From assembly GCA_913060875.1 (NCBI GenBank), contig CAJXSL010000004.1, forward strand, positions 248,001 to 312,000: a DNA stretch of 64,000 nucleotides, given 5' to 3'. Shown here in pieces: positions 34,656 through 42,388 of the stretch. The notes below the pieces were generated by a model. It had not been told where the DNA came from. It worked only from the letters and a program-made list of their open reading frames with translations, and did no database searches. Both the position numbers and the translations under genes were made by a program. The stretch's first letter is position 1; each line of letters begins with the position of its first letter. The stretch is from an uncultured Desulfobacteraceae bacterium. Its GTDB lineage: Bacteria > Desulfobacterota > Desulfobacteria > Desulfobacterales > UBA5852.

Positions 34656-35696
34656 ATGAACCGCATGCCCAAACTGATCGGTCTCGATCTGGGATTCGGG
34701 TTTACCAAATGCACCGATGGCCAGCGATCGATAATTTTCCAGTCCCATATGCGCGGAGGGATAGCGGATGGCCAAGGCAGGGGGGAACCCACCAAGGGTA
34801 TTCATGCCATTCAGGTCGATGGTAAGGATTATACCGTCGGGGATGACGCCGGCGGTTCTTCGCTGTTTGAAGACTTCGCCCGGCGCCCCAAGCGGCTTTT
34901 CGAAACCTATGGCCGTCACCTGGTGCTGGCGGCACTGGCCCCCTTTTCCAATTTTGAAACGCCCATATGTGCGGTCGTCGGCCTTCCGGTGGCCTTCTTC
35001 CGCCAGTGGGAGACCCAACTGCAGGAAAAACTGACCGGATATCACAAAATTAGGATCTACCAGGCAGACCGCACCTGCACCCGAAAAAACATTTACCTCC
35101 CGAAAGTCCATATGGTGCCGCACCCCCTCGGGACCTTCACGAACCTGATTATGGATGGCGACGGTGGTTTCCGGTCGTCCGACTATGCCCGCCAGAAAGT
35201 GGCACTGGTGGATGTCGGTTTCCGAACCACGGACGTCATCGTTATGGATGCCGGTCGGTTATGCAACCGGGGCAACCGCACCATCGAAATCGGCATGGCC
35301 AACGGGTTTGAGTCGATCGCCCAACGACTTCGTCGCGAAACAGATCTTATTCCGGATCTGGACCGACTCTACAAGGCCATTCGCATGGGGTTTCTCCGGA
35401 TTGAGGACCAGGAATACAATTTGAACAACCTGCGTGCAGAAACCTATCAGTGGCTGGCCACTGCTTTGGCGGACCGCATCAACGATACCCTGAAGGACGA
35501 TTGGGACTTGGAACGCGTGGTCCTGACCGGCGGCGGGGCCACGGATATCGGGGAGGATCTGGCGCCCCGGCTCGATGGGGATGTCGTCATGATCGAGCAT
35601 GCCGAAGACATGCGTCTGAGCAATGCCCAGGGCCAGTTGTCACTCGCGCGGCACATGTGGGGCGTTACCGGTCTGTGCGAAAACGACCGGCAATAA
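34656..35696 (+). CDS. ParM/StbA-like actin-family protein
   Basis: A 346-residue actin-fold ATPase. Phosphate-1 loop KLIGLDLGFGFTKCTDG is at the N-terminus, phosphate-2 is VALVDVGFRTTDVIVMD near residue 185, and the adenosine motif is VVLTGGGATDIGEDL near 290. These match ParM/Alp and archaeal Ta0583-like actins rather than MreB or FtsA. Plasmid members segregate DNA with an adaptor and a centromere. No adaptor ORF or repeat array is next to it, and flanking genes look chromosomal, so it may be a degenerate segregation remnant or a differently used filament. A GTG 3 nt upstream and an ATG at 34665 are alternative starts. Confidence 0.82.
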   Translation: MNRMPKLIGLDLGFGFTKCTDGQRSIIFQSHMRGGIADGQGRGEPTKGIHAIQVDGKDYTVGDDAGGSSLFEDFARRPKRLFETYGRHLVLAALAPFSNFETPICAVVGLPVAFFRQWETQLQEKLTGYHKIRIYQADRTCTRKNIYLPKVHMVPHPLGTFTNLIMDGDGGFRSSDYARQKVALVDVGFRTTDVIVMDAGRLCNRGNRTIEIGMANGFESIAQRLRRETDLIPDLDRLYKAIRMGFLRIEDQEYNLNNLRAETYQWLATALADRINDTLKDDWDLERVVLTGGGATDIGEDLAPRLDGDVVMIEHAEDMRLSNAQGQLSLARHMWGVTGLCENDRQ

Positions 35697-35784
35697 GCAT
35701 CCCCCCAAAACCGAAGCCGCAGGCAGCGCCCAAAGAAGGCTTTAACAAGGAACGGGGCCTTGACCATCCCCGGTATATAGGCCC

Positions 35785-36978
35785 ATGCCCCTGTCCCAGG
35801 ACCCAAATAAAGACAGCAACTTAACCTTTTCAGAAGCACTGCCGCAGCTGCTGCTCCTATCGGCCATCTTTTTCACCACTTTCCTGGCCCGCATTATCAT
35901 AGCGCCCCTGCTACCTGCCATCCAGGCGGAACTCAACCTCGACCACCACAGTGCCGGCAATCTTTTCCTGGTGCTTTCCACCGGATATTTCGTATCGCTG
36001 GTGAGCACCGGTTATCTGAGCAGTCGGTTTCAACACCGCACCCTGATCATCACCTCTTGTCTCGGCCTGTGGATTGCCCTCTCAACCGTCGCATTGACCC
36101 CCACCCTGACCCATCTTAAAGTGGCAACTTTTCTCATAGGACTGGCCGCAGGACTTTACCTGCCGTCCGGCATCAGTGCGGTCACCGGCCTGACCCGTCC
36201 GGCCCATTGGGGACGGGCTTTGGCCGTTCACGAGCTGGCGCCCAACCTGGCTTTCATCCTGGCACCCCTGACCGCCGAGCTGGCCCTTGTCCATACCACC
36301 TGGCGCACGGGAATGGTCCTGGTGGGCGTCGTGGCCCTGCTGTTGGGGTTACTCTACATCGCCCGCGGAAGCGGGACCGCTTTGCGGGGGGATATTCCGG
36401 ATCGGCAGGCGATTCAGAACCTGCTTCGCCAACCCTTCCTGTGGTTGCTGATCGCCTTGTTCAGCCTGGGGATTTCATCCACCCTGGGTATCTACACCAT
36501 GCTCCCCCTGTACCTGGTCAGCCATCATGGAATGGATCATGCGAGCGCCAATACGCTTCTGGCGACGAGCCGCATCGCCGCCCTCCCCATGGCCTTTGCG
36601 GGTGGATGGGTGGCCGATCGTTTCGGTCCCCTGGTGACCATCCGGCTCGTGTTTCTAGCGGCCGGATTTCTCACCGTCATGCTGGGATTGACGAGGGGAC
36701 CCTGGCTGCAGGGCGCCGTTTTCTGCCAACCCGCTCTGGCCGTCTGTTTTTTCCCCGCCGGTTTCAGTGCGCTATCGTCCCTCAGCCCGCCGCAATATCG
36801 CAGTATCGCGGTTTCACTGGTGATTCCCTCGGCTTTTCTGATCGGGGGCGGCGCTGTTCCCTATTCCATCGGATGGCTCGGCGATATTCATCTTTTCCGG
36901 CAGGCATTCGTCCTGATCGGCCTGCTGATCACCTTGGGCGGCTGCCTCACAGCGCTGTTGCCGCCCCTTGATCGATGA
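35785..36978 (+). CDS. MFS transporter
   Basis: A 397-residue inner-membrane protein with twelve hydrophobic segments in two halves. The second-to-third segment loop contains GYLSSRFQHRTLI and the equivalent loop of the second half GGWVADRFGPLVTIRL, the MFS loop 2-3 motif (G-X3-D-R-X-G). Substrate unknown. The N-terminus is short and polar before the first helix. It lies between the actin-like and CBS-ACT genes on the same strand. Confidence 0.88.
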   Translation: MPLSQDPNKDSNLTFSEALPQLLLLSAIFFTTFLARIIIAPLLPAIQAELNLDHHSAGNLFLVLSTGYFVSLVSTGYLSSRFQHRTLIITSCLGLWIALSTVALTPTLTHLKVATFLIGLAAGLYLPSGISAVTGLTRPAHWGRALAVHELAPNLAFILAPLTAELALVHTTWRTGMVLVGVVALLLGLLYIARGSGTALRGDIPDRQAIQNLLRQPFLWLLIALFSLGISSTLGIYTMLPLYLVSHHGMDHASANTLLATSRIAALPMAFAGGWVADRFGPLVTIRLVFLAAGFLTVMLGLTRGPWLQGAVFCQPALAVCFFPAGFSALSSLSPPQYRSIAVSLVIPSAFLIGGGAVPYSIGWLGDIHLFRQAFVLIGLLITLGGCLTALLPPLDR

Positions 36979-37054
36979 GTTTCAGTTGACACCCTTTAAG
37001 GGGTTGCTTAGAATTCCGATAAACAAGACGCCCTTACCCAGAGGAGGAATTGCC

Positions 37055-37729
37055 ATGTACGTCGGAACCGTGATGCGGACCGAATTGGTCACCATTCCAC
37101 CGGACACCACACTTCTCGCCGCCCAGGACACTTTGGACAAAAAGCAGATCAACCATCTCCTGGTGGTCGACGGGGATGGTGAGTTGCTCGGCATCGTTTC
37201 GGATCGGGACTTGAAGAAAAGCTGGGCTTCATCCGCCACCACCCTCAGCAAAAATGAACTGATGTACTTGCTGGACCAGGTAACGGTCGCATCGATCATG
37301 GCCAAAAACACCATGACAATCGCCCCCGGCACCACCATTGAGCGCGCCGCCCTGCTCATGAACCAAAATCGCATCAACGCGCTGCCGGTTCTGGATGGGG
37401 AGGAGCTGGTGGGCATTATCACTTCAAGTGATGTCATCACGGTTCTTCTGGAGGCCATCGGCATCGAAAAAGACAGCGCACGGCTCACCGTCCTGGTGAA
37501 AGACCGTGTCGGCGTCATTTCGGATATCTCCCAAACGCTTCGCGAGCAGGGCATCAATATCCGCAGCCTGTTCACCTGGCCCGAAAAAGGCCACCCCGGT
37601 GTTTACTACCTGGTGGTGCGCGTCCCGGCGGCGGATGGCGAAAAAGCCGCCAGCAGCCTTAAAACGGCCGGGTTCAAAATCCTGTCACAGTACGCCAAAA
37701 ATCTTGACCCCTACCTGCCCGGCAACTGA
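37055..37729 (+). CDS. CBS-pair and ACT domain protein
   Basis: From the ATG at 37055 (MYVGTVMRTELVTIPP, preceded by GAGGAGG) the protein has 224 residues. Two CBS motifs, NHLLVVDGDGELLGIVSDRDLKK and NALPVLDGEELVGIITSSDVI, make an adenosine-nucleotide-binding pair. A C-terminal ACT domain (LTVLVKDRVGVISDISQTLREQGINI) should bind a small ligand such as an amino acid. The arrangement is that of AcuB-like regulatory proteins. No enzyme domain is attached, so it likely regulates a partner. It sits 3 nt from the thioesterase gene and may be co-expressed with it. Confidence 0.85.
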   Translation: MYVGTVMRTELVTIPPDTTLLAAQDTLDKKQINHLLVVDGDGELLGIVSDRDLKKSWASSATTLSKNELMYLLDQVTVASIMAKNTMTIAPGTTIERAALLMNQNRINALPVLDGEELVGIITSSDVITVLLEAIGIEKDSARLTVLVKDRVGVISDISQTLREQGINIRSLFTWPEKGHPGVYYLVVRVPAADGEKAASSLKTAGFKILSQYAKNLDPYLPGN

Positions 37730-37732
37730 GTC

Positions 37733-38494
37733 GTGGAATCTCAAGCGCCACCGATCTGGCGGGAGGTCTATCCGGTGCGTTCCTATGACGTGGACGCCCG
37801 CGGGCGGCTGGGTATCGCATCCATCTGCAATTTCATGCAGGATGCCGCAGGCTGCCATGCGCACGCCTTGAACTTATCCGTTGAACATTTACACGCGATT
37901 CACCTCACCTGGGTACTGGTGCGCATGCGTGTCGAGATAGATCGCCACCTGGGATGGCAGGATCGCATGCATATTGAAACCTGGCCGTCGCACCAGGACA
38001 AACTCTTCAGCCACCGGGATTTTATCCTGCGCGACGACGAAGGCGAAACGATAGGGCGAAGTGTCACGGTTTGGGTACTGATGGATTTACAGCGCTGGCG
38101 GCCCCAACGCCTGGGTGCGCTTCCCCATCCCTTGCCCATAGGGGAGCGCCCCCGTGCCATGGCAGCCATACCGGATAAAATCGACGTGCCCGAAACGTTT
38201 GCCACCGAGCAGATGTTTCGGGTCGGGGATGGCGACCTGGACCGCAACGGCCACGTCAACAATGTTCGCTACATTGAATGGGCCCTGGAGACGGTGCCGG
38301 TGCCGATTCTCAACACCTGCTGCCTGGACACTTTGGAAATCAATTTCACCGGAGAAGCATTTCATGGCGAAACCATCCGGGCCGCCAGCCAACCCCTGGA
38401 CGATCCCCGGCCGTCCTTTCAGCACGGCATCCAGCGTCAACCGGCCGGAGCAGAGCTTGCACGGGCCCGGACACAGTGGCAACGCATGGATTAG
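37733..38494 (+). CDS. Acyl-ACP thioesterase
   Basis: A 253-residue double hot-dog protein that releases fatty acids from acyl-ACP. The first hot-dog includes VRSYDVDARGRLGIASICNFMQDAAG and WVLVRMRVEIDR; the second includes the segment DLDRNGHVNNVRYIEWAL, with the Asp/Asn/His residues conserved in plant-type FatA/FatB and bacterial TE enzymes. Translation starts at GTG 37733, directly after the CBS-ACT gene. Bacterial members feed free fatty acid or other lipid-modifying pathways. Confidence 0.85.
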   Translation: MESQAPPIWREVYPVRSYDVDARGRLGIASICNFMQDAAGCHAHALNLSVEHLHAIHLTWVLVRMRVEIDRHLGWQDRMHIETWPSHQDKLFSHRDFILRDDEGETIGRSVTVWVLMDLQRWRPQRLGALPHPLPIGERPRAMAAIPDKIDVPETFATEQMFRVGDGDLDRNGHVNNVRYIEWALETVPVPILNTCCLDTLEINFTGEAFHGETIRAASQPLDDPRPSFQHGIQRQPAGAELARARTQWQRMD

Positions 38495-38523
38495 CAGACC
38501 GCTATCGCGAAAGGCCATTTGTC

Positions 38524-39087
38524 ATGAATGACACAGCTTCCCCCAAAGTGCTGGTACCCATTGCCGATGGCACGGAAGAAATCGAAGCCGTCTGCATCAT
38601 CGATGTCCTGCGCCGGGCCGGCGCCGATGTCACCGTAGCGTCGGTGAAGGACCATGAAATCACGGCATCCCGCGGCGTTCGGATCGTGGCCGACTGTTTG
38701 ATCGAAGACTGCCGGGACAACGATTACACGTTGATTGTCCTGCCCGGCGGGATTCCCGGCGCGGAGCACTTGCGCGATTCGCCCACTCTGATCCAAATGC
38801 TGCACCGCCACAAGGCGGCAGGCGGTCTCTACGGCGCCATCTGTGCCGCCCCGGCTGTTGTGCTGTCCCATCATGGATTGCTCGACGGTTGTCCCGTCAC
38901 AGGGCATCCCGCCTTTGCAGACCAGTTAAGGGATGGCCAGCCTGTTGCGGACCGCGTGGTCACCGGAGACCGCTGCATCACCAGCCAGGGGCCCGGGACC
39001 GCCCTGGAGTTCGCCCTTGCTTTGGTTGCCCGACTATTCGGTCCCGACAGGGCAGCGGAAGTTGCCGCCCCCATGCTCGTCGGCTGA
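38524..39087 (+). CDS. DJ-1/PfpI family protein
   Basis: A 187-residue protein starting at ATG 38524. The nucleophile Cys lies in GLYGAICAAPAVVLSHHGLL, and the conserved Glu is in ADGTEEIEAVCIID, as in DJ-1 and YajL. Members act as glyoxalase or deglycase, chaperone or thiazole-related enzymes. YajL-like deglycase activity is the likeliest general reading but is not proven. It follows the thioesterase gene on the same strand. Confidence 0.88.
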   Translation: MNDTASPKVLVPIADGTEEIEAVCIIDVLRRAGADVTVASVKDHEITASRGVRIVADCLIEDCRDNDYTLIVLPGGIPGAEHLRDSPTLIQMLHRHKAAGGLYGAICAAPAVVLSHHGLLDGCPVTGHPAFADQLRDGQPVADRVVTGDRCITSQGPGTALEFALALVARLFGPDRAAEVAAPMLVG

Positions 39088-39212
39088 ACGGACTCTTTCC
39101 TGCGCCCGCACAGAAGATGAAAACGGGAAGGATTGTAGAAAAAACATCTTTATGTCATAATACGCCGACAGTTGATCCAAGCGACACGCCACCACAACGG
39201 GAAGCCCGATAC

Positions 39213-39650
39213 ATGGAAGAGCCAGCCTCATTCAGCCAGGTCTCACGATCCGCAAAACCGTTATATGGACCGCGCAAGCTCCTGATCTGCGGTTTTACGC
39301 CTGAAGGCCAGGCAGCGATTGACGATGTTATCACCGCCGCGGCCATCGATAAACTTCCTTTGGTTTACGCGGGCAGCGACGATCTGGAAATGTCCCTGAG
39401 CGACCTTTTGGCACGCCAGGACAAGACGGGCCATGGAAAACCGTCTCGCATGCCGGCGGCCATTATCATGGCAGGAATCAGCGAAAACGAACTTCACCAA
39501 CTGATGTCGAGCTACCGAAATGTCGGCATGCCCCAACCCATGTGGGCCACACTGACGCCCACCTCGGAAAACTGGACGCTGCGTCAGCTGCTGAAAGAGT
39601 TGTCGGCCGAACGAGCCGCATTGGCAAAACAATCGTCTCCGCGCCCTTAA
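39213..39650 (+). CDS. DUF3783-like protein
   Basis: A 145-residue protein from the ATG at 39213. It opens with an extended tail, then KLLICGFTPEGQAAIDDVI, PLVYAGSDDLEMSLSDLL, a MPAAIIMAGISENELHQLM strand-helix unit, and ends in PMWATLTPTSENWTLRQLLK. The pattern is that of a small alpha/beta DUF3783-type domain. No active site is recognised. It is followed by the enolase-superfamily and radical-SAM genes, which makes a shared role possible but not shown. Confidence 0.6.
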   Translation: MEEPASFSQVSRSAKPLYGPRKLLICGFTPEGQAAIDDVITAAAIDKLPLVYAGSDDLEMSLSDLLARQDKTGHGKPSRMPAAIIMAGISENELHQLMSSYRNVGMPQPMWATLTPTSENWTLRQLLKELSAERAALAKQSSPRP

Positions 39651-39698
39651 AACCAATGACCGGTTTCACCGATGCCACACGGTAATGAAAGTGGCCCA

Positions 39699-40955
39699 AT
39701 GCGCATCAATCGAATTCAGTGTTATCATTACAACAGAGCGTTCACAGTTCCCTTTGACTCCCTTCAAACGCAAAGAAGACATGCCGACTCCGTCATCGTC
39801 CGCATGTGGTGCGACAACGGCGTTTCCGGTTTCGGTGAAGGTGCGCCGCGCCCTTATGTCACCGGAGAAGATGTTGCTTCAGTCGTTGAATGCATCAATT
39901 CCATTTTCGCCCCCATCCTGTTTTCCTCCGGAATAAAAGATCTGGATACGGCCGCCGGGCTCCTGACACAATGCGAAGCCGCCTGCCAAAACAACGCTAT
40001 CAGGGCCTATCACGCGGCGCTGGCCGCCATTGACCTGGCGCTCATGGATATCCTGGAAAATGCCGATCGGTTGTCGGCAGGGTCTCTTTACGGCCGTCAG
40101 CTGCGGCAGCAGTTGCCGTTTTCGGCCTCCGTCCCGTTTTTACCACTGAACCTGATCAAAGACTTTTTCCCACTTCTGAATGCCAAACTCGATATCAAGA
40201 TTATCAAAATCCTCATTGACGACAATCCCCAGCGCAACCGCGAGCGGGTCCAGTTGATCCATAGTTTGGCCAACGCCGACCAGGAGTTAAGGCTTGAAGC
40301 CAATGGCAAATTGAGTTTTGACCAAATCCAAAATCAACTTGACCATCTCCAGCCTTTTGGCATTGCTGCGATTGAGCAACCCCTGCCGCCCGCCGACAAT
40401 GCCCGCCTGCCCGAGCTTCGACAGTCGAGCGGTATGGCGATCATTGCCGATGAATCGCTGGTCAGTATCGCCGATGCCCGAGCATTGATTGAACTCGAAG
40501 GGTGCGATGTTTTCAACATCAAGGTATCCAAATGCGGTGGGATTCTTCGGGCCCGGTCCATTGCGAACCTGGCGGCAGCGCATGGCATTGACTGTCACGT
40601 CGGAACCCATGTCGGTGAAACCGAACTTCTGGGCGCTGCGGGGCGTCATCTGGCCTGCGCATTACCGAATTTCGATGCTTATGGAGGGGGATCTCCCGTT
40701 TTGTTTTCGCGCCTTTTTGCCGCAGATTCCGATCCACAGCCCAAGACGTCAACTGTTCCCGAAAAAGAAAACGTGATCGCGCCCTCAGCCAGGGAAGACC
40801 TTTTGCGCCAAAGCCCACTGATCAGTGACACCGGCAAGCCTTCCGGTGCAAAGCGGATCGATCCATCTGGGCTTCAGCCGCAGGTAAATCGCCCTCGCGG
40901 CGATACGGAAAACTGTACGACCGCAAACCACGCATTAAATCAAAGGGACAAGTAA
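39699..40955 (+). CDS. Enolase-superfamily protein, dipeptide epimerase/MLE-like
   Basis: A 418-residue protein from the ATG at 39699; another ATG lies at 39672. The N-terminal capping domain (SVIVRMWCDNGVSGFGEGAPRPYVTGED) and barrel fit the muconate-lactonizing/dipeptide epimerase group. The Lys in FNIKVSKCGGILRAR and acidic ligands in AAIEQPL and IIADESL are present. However, the usual KxK motif reads KIIK (K in IKIIKILIDD), and the first metal ligand Asp is Glu (RLEANGK), so the active site is unusual. About 70 polar residues follow the barrel, probably a disordered tail. Stop and next start overlap (TAATG), coupling it to the radical SAM gene. Confidence 0.8.
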   Translation: MRINRIQCYHYNRAFTVPFDSLQTQRRHADSVIVRMWCDNGVSGFGEGAPRPYVTGEDVASVVECINSIFAPILFSSGIKDLDTAAGLLTQCEAACQNNAIRAYHAALAAIDLALMDILENADRLSAGSLYGRQLRQQLPFSASVPFLPLNLIKDFFPLLNAKLDIKIIKILIDDNPQRNRERVQLIHSLANADQELRLEANGKLSFDQIQNQLDHLQPFGIAAIEQPLPPADNARLPELRQSSGMAIIADESLVSIADARALIELEGCDVFNIKVSKCGGILRARSIANLAAAHGIDCHVGTHVGETELLGAAGRHLACALPNFDAYGGGSPVLFSRLFAADSDPQPKTSTVPEKENVIAPSAREDLLRQSPLISDTGKPSGAKRIDPSGLQPQVNRPRGDTENCTTANHALNQRDK

Positions 40956-42313
40956 TGCCAAAACTTGTACTGATAAACCCTGTCGGGAAAAAAAGCGGCT
41001 ACCTCATGAGCAGTATTTCCCGGTTTGCCCCGCTCGGATTAGCCTATATTGCCGCCGTAACACCGGGACACTGGGATATCGAAATCATCGACGAAAATTT
41101 TGACACCTTCGAATATACGGCCGCCGACCTTGTGGGCATAACGGCCTTCACCAGCAACATTAACCGGGCCTACGACATTGCCGATACGTACCGCCGAAAA
41201 GGTACGAAAGTCATTATCGGCGGCATTCATGCATCGATGGCCCCGGACGAAACCGCCAAGTTTGCCGATACCGTCGTTGTCGGTGAAGCCGAAAACATCT
41301 GGCCGCAAATCATCGCGGACTTTGAACAGGGCCGTCTCGCCCCGTTGTATCAAGGGCCCCGAATCGACCTGTCCCAGGGGAACCTGCGCCCCCGGCGGGA
41401 CTTGCTGCACCCGGGCTATTTTTGGCAATCGGTGCAAACGTCCCGTGGCTGCCCATTTGACTGTTATTTCTGTTCGGTCAGCCGCTATTTAGGGCGGCGC
41501 TACCGCCAGCGTCCGGTGGAAGATGTCCTGGAAGAACTCGAATCCATCGAAAGCCCCAATATCGCCTTTGTCGACGACAACCTTATCGGCTACGGCGACG
41601 ACAGCCGCGCACGGGCCAAAGCACTTTTCCGCGGCATGATCGACCGCAAACTCAATAAAAAATGGTGGATGCAGACCTCCATCAATGCCGCCGAGGACGA
41701 ATCCGTCATCAGGCTTGCGGCGGAAGCCGGCTGTCTCTTTGTATTCATCGGCTTTGAAACCATTGACCAGGGATCGCTCAAGAAAATGAAGAAGGGGGTC
41801 AACCTCAGGGCGGGTGTGGAAAGCTACCAGGCGACGGCACGAATTTATCACCGTTACGGCATTGGTGTATTGGGTGCATTCATCCTGGGGAATGATCATG
41901 AGTCGGCCAACTATTACAAGCGTCTGGCCGATTTTCTTCTCAAATCCGGAATCGATGCCTTTCAAATCAGCATTCTGACACCCCTTCCGGGCACACGCCT
42001 CATGGATGATCAAATCGCCGCCAGCAACTTGATTTATGACAATTTCCCCGATGACTGGGAGAAATACCGTTTTTCTTACATGGTGCACTATCCCCAAGGG
42101 ATTGACCGCGAGACGGTCTACATCGGGGACAACTACATCAAAAACCGTTTGTACGCTTTTCCCTTTTTTCACTATCGAATGTTGCGTTCATTCTTTCAAC
42201 TCAAGAACCCCTATAATTTCATGGTAACGGTAAAACTGAACCAAGCGCTAAAACGCAGTTGGAAGAACTCGCACTACTATCAAAAATATCCCAAACGATT
42301 TGACGTCAACTGA
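40955..42313 (+). CDS. B12-binding-domain radical SAM protein
   Basis: A 452-residue radical SAM enzyme with an N-terminal cobalamin-binding-like domain (residues 1-130, with KVIIGGIHASMAPDETAKFADTV and VVGEAENIW) and a C-terminal SAM barrel. The cluster motif CxxxCxxC is Cys166, Cys170 and Cys173 in TSRGCPFDCYFCSVSRYLGRR. The AGCLFVFIGFET stretch is typical of this clan. These enzymes methylate unactivated carbons or do ring contractions. It starts at ATG 40955, sharing one nucleotide with the enolase-family stop, so the two proteins are made together. Substrate is unknown. Confidence 0.87.
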   Translation: MPKLVLINPVGKKSGYLMSSISRFAPLGLAYIAAVTPGHWDIEIIDENFDTFEYTAADLVGITAFTSNINRAYDIADTYRRKGTKVIIGGIHASMAPDETAKFADTVVVGEAENIWPQIIADFEQGRLAPLYQGPRIDLSQGNLRPRRDLLHPGYFWQSVQTSRGCPFDCYFCSVSRYLGRRYRQRPVEDVLEELESIESPNIAFVDDNLIGYGDDSRARAKALFRGMIDRKLNKKWWMQTSINAAEDESVIRLAAEAGCLFVFIGFETIDQGSLKKMKKGVNLRAGVESYQATARIYHRYGIGVLGAFILGNDHESANYYKRLADFLLKSGIDAFQISILTPLPGTRLMDDQIAASNLIYDNFPDDWEKYRFSYMVHYPQGIDRETVYIGDNYIKNRLYAFPFFHYRMLRSFFQLKNPYNFMVTVKLNQALKRSWKNSHYYQKYPKRFDVN

Positions 42314-42388
42314 CGCATCGGGATGACGCGATGGAGGGGGAGATGTCCAAATGGTTGGTGGTTTGTATAAAAATTTGGATAAGGCTGT

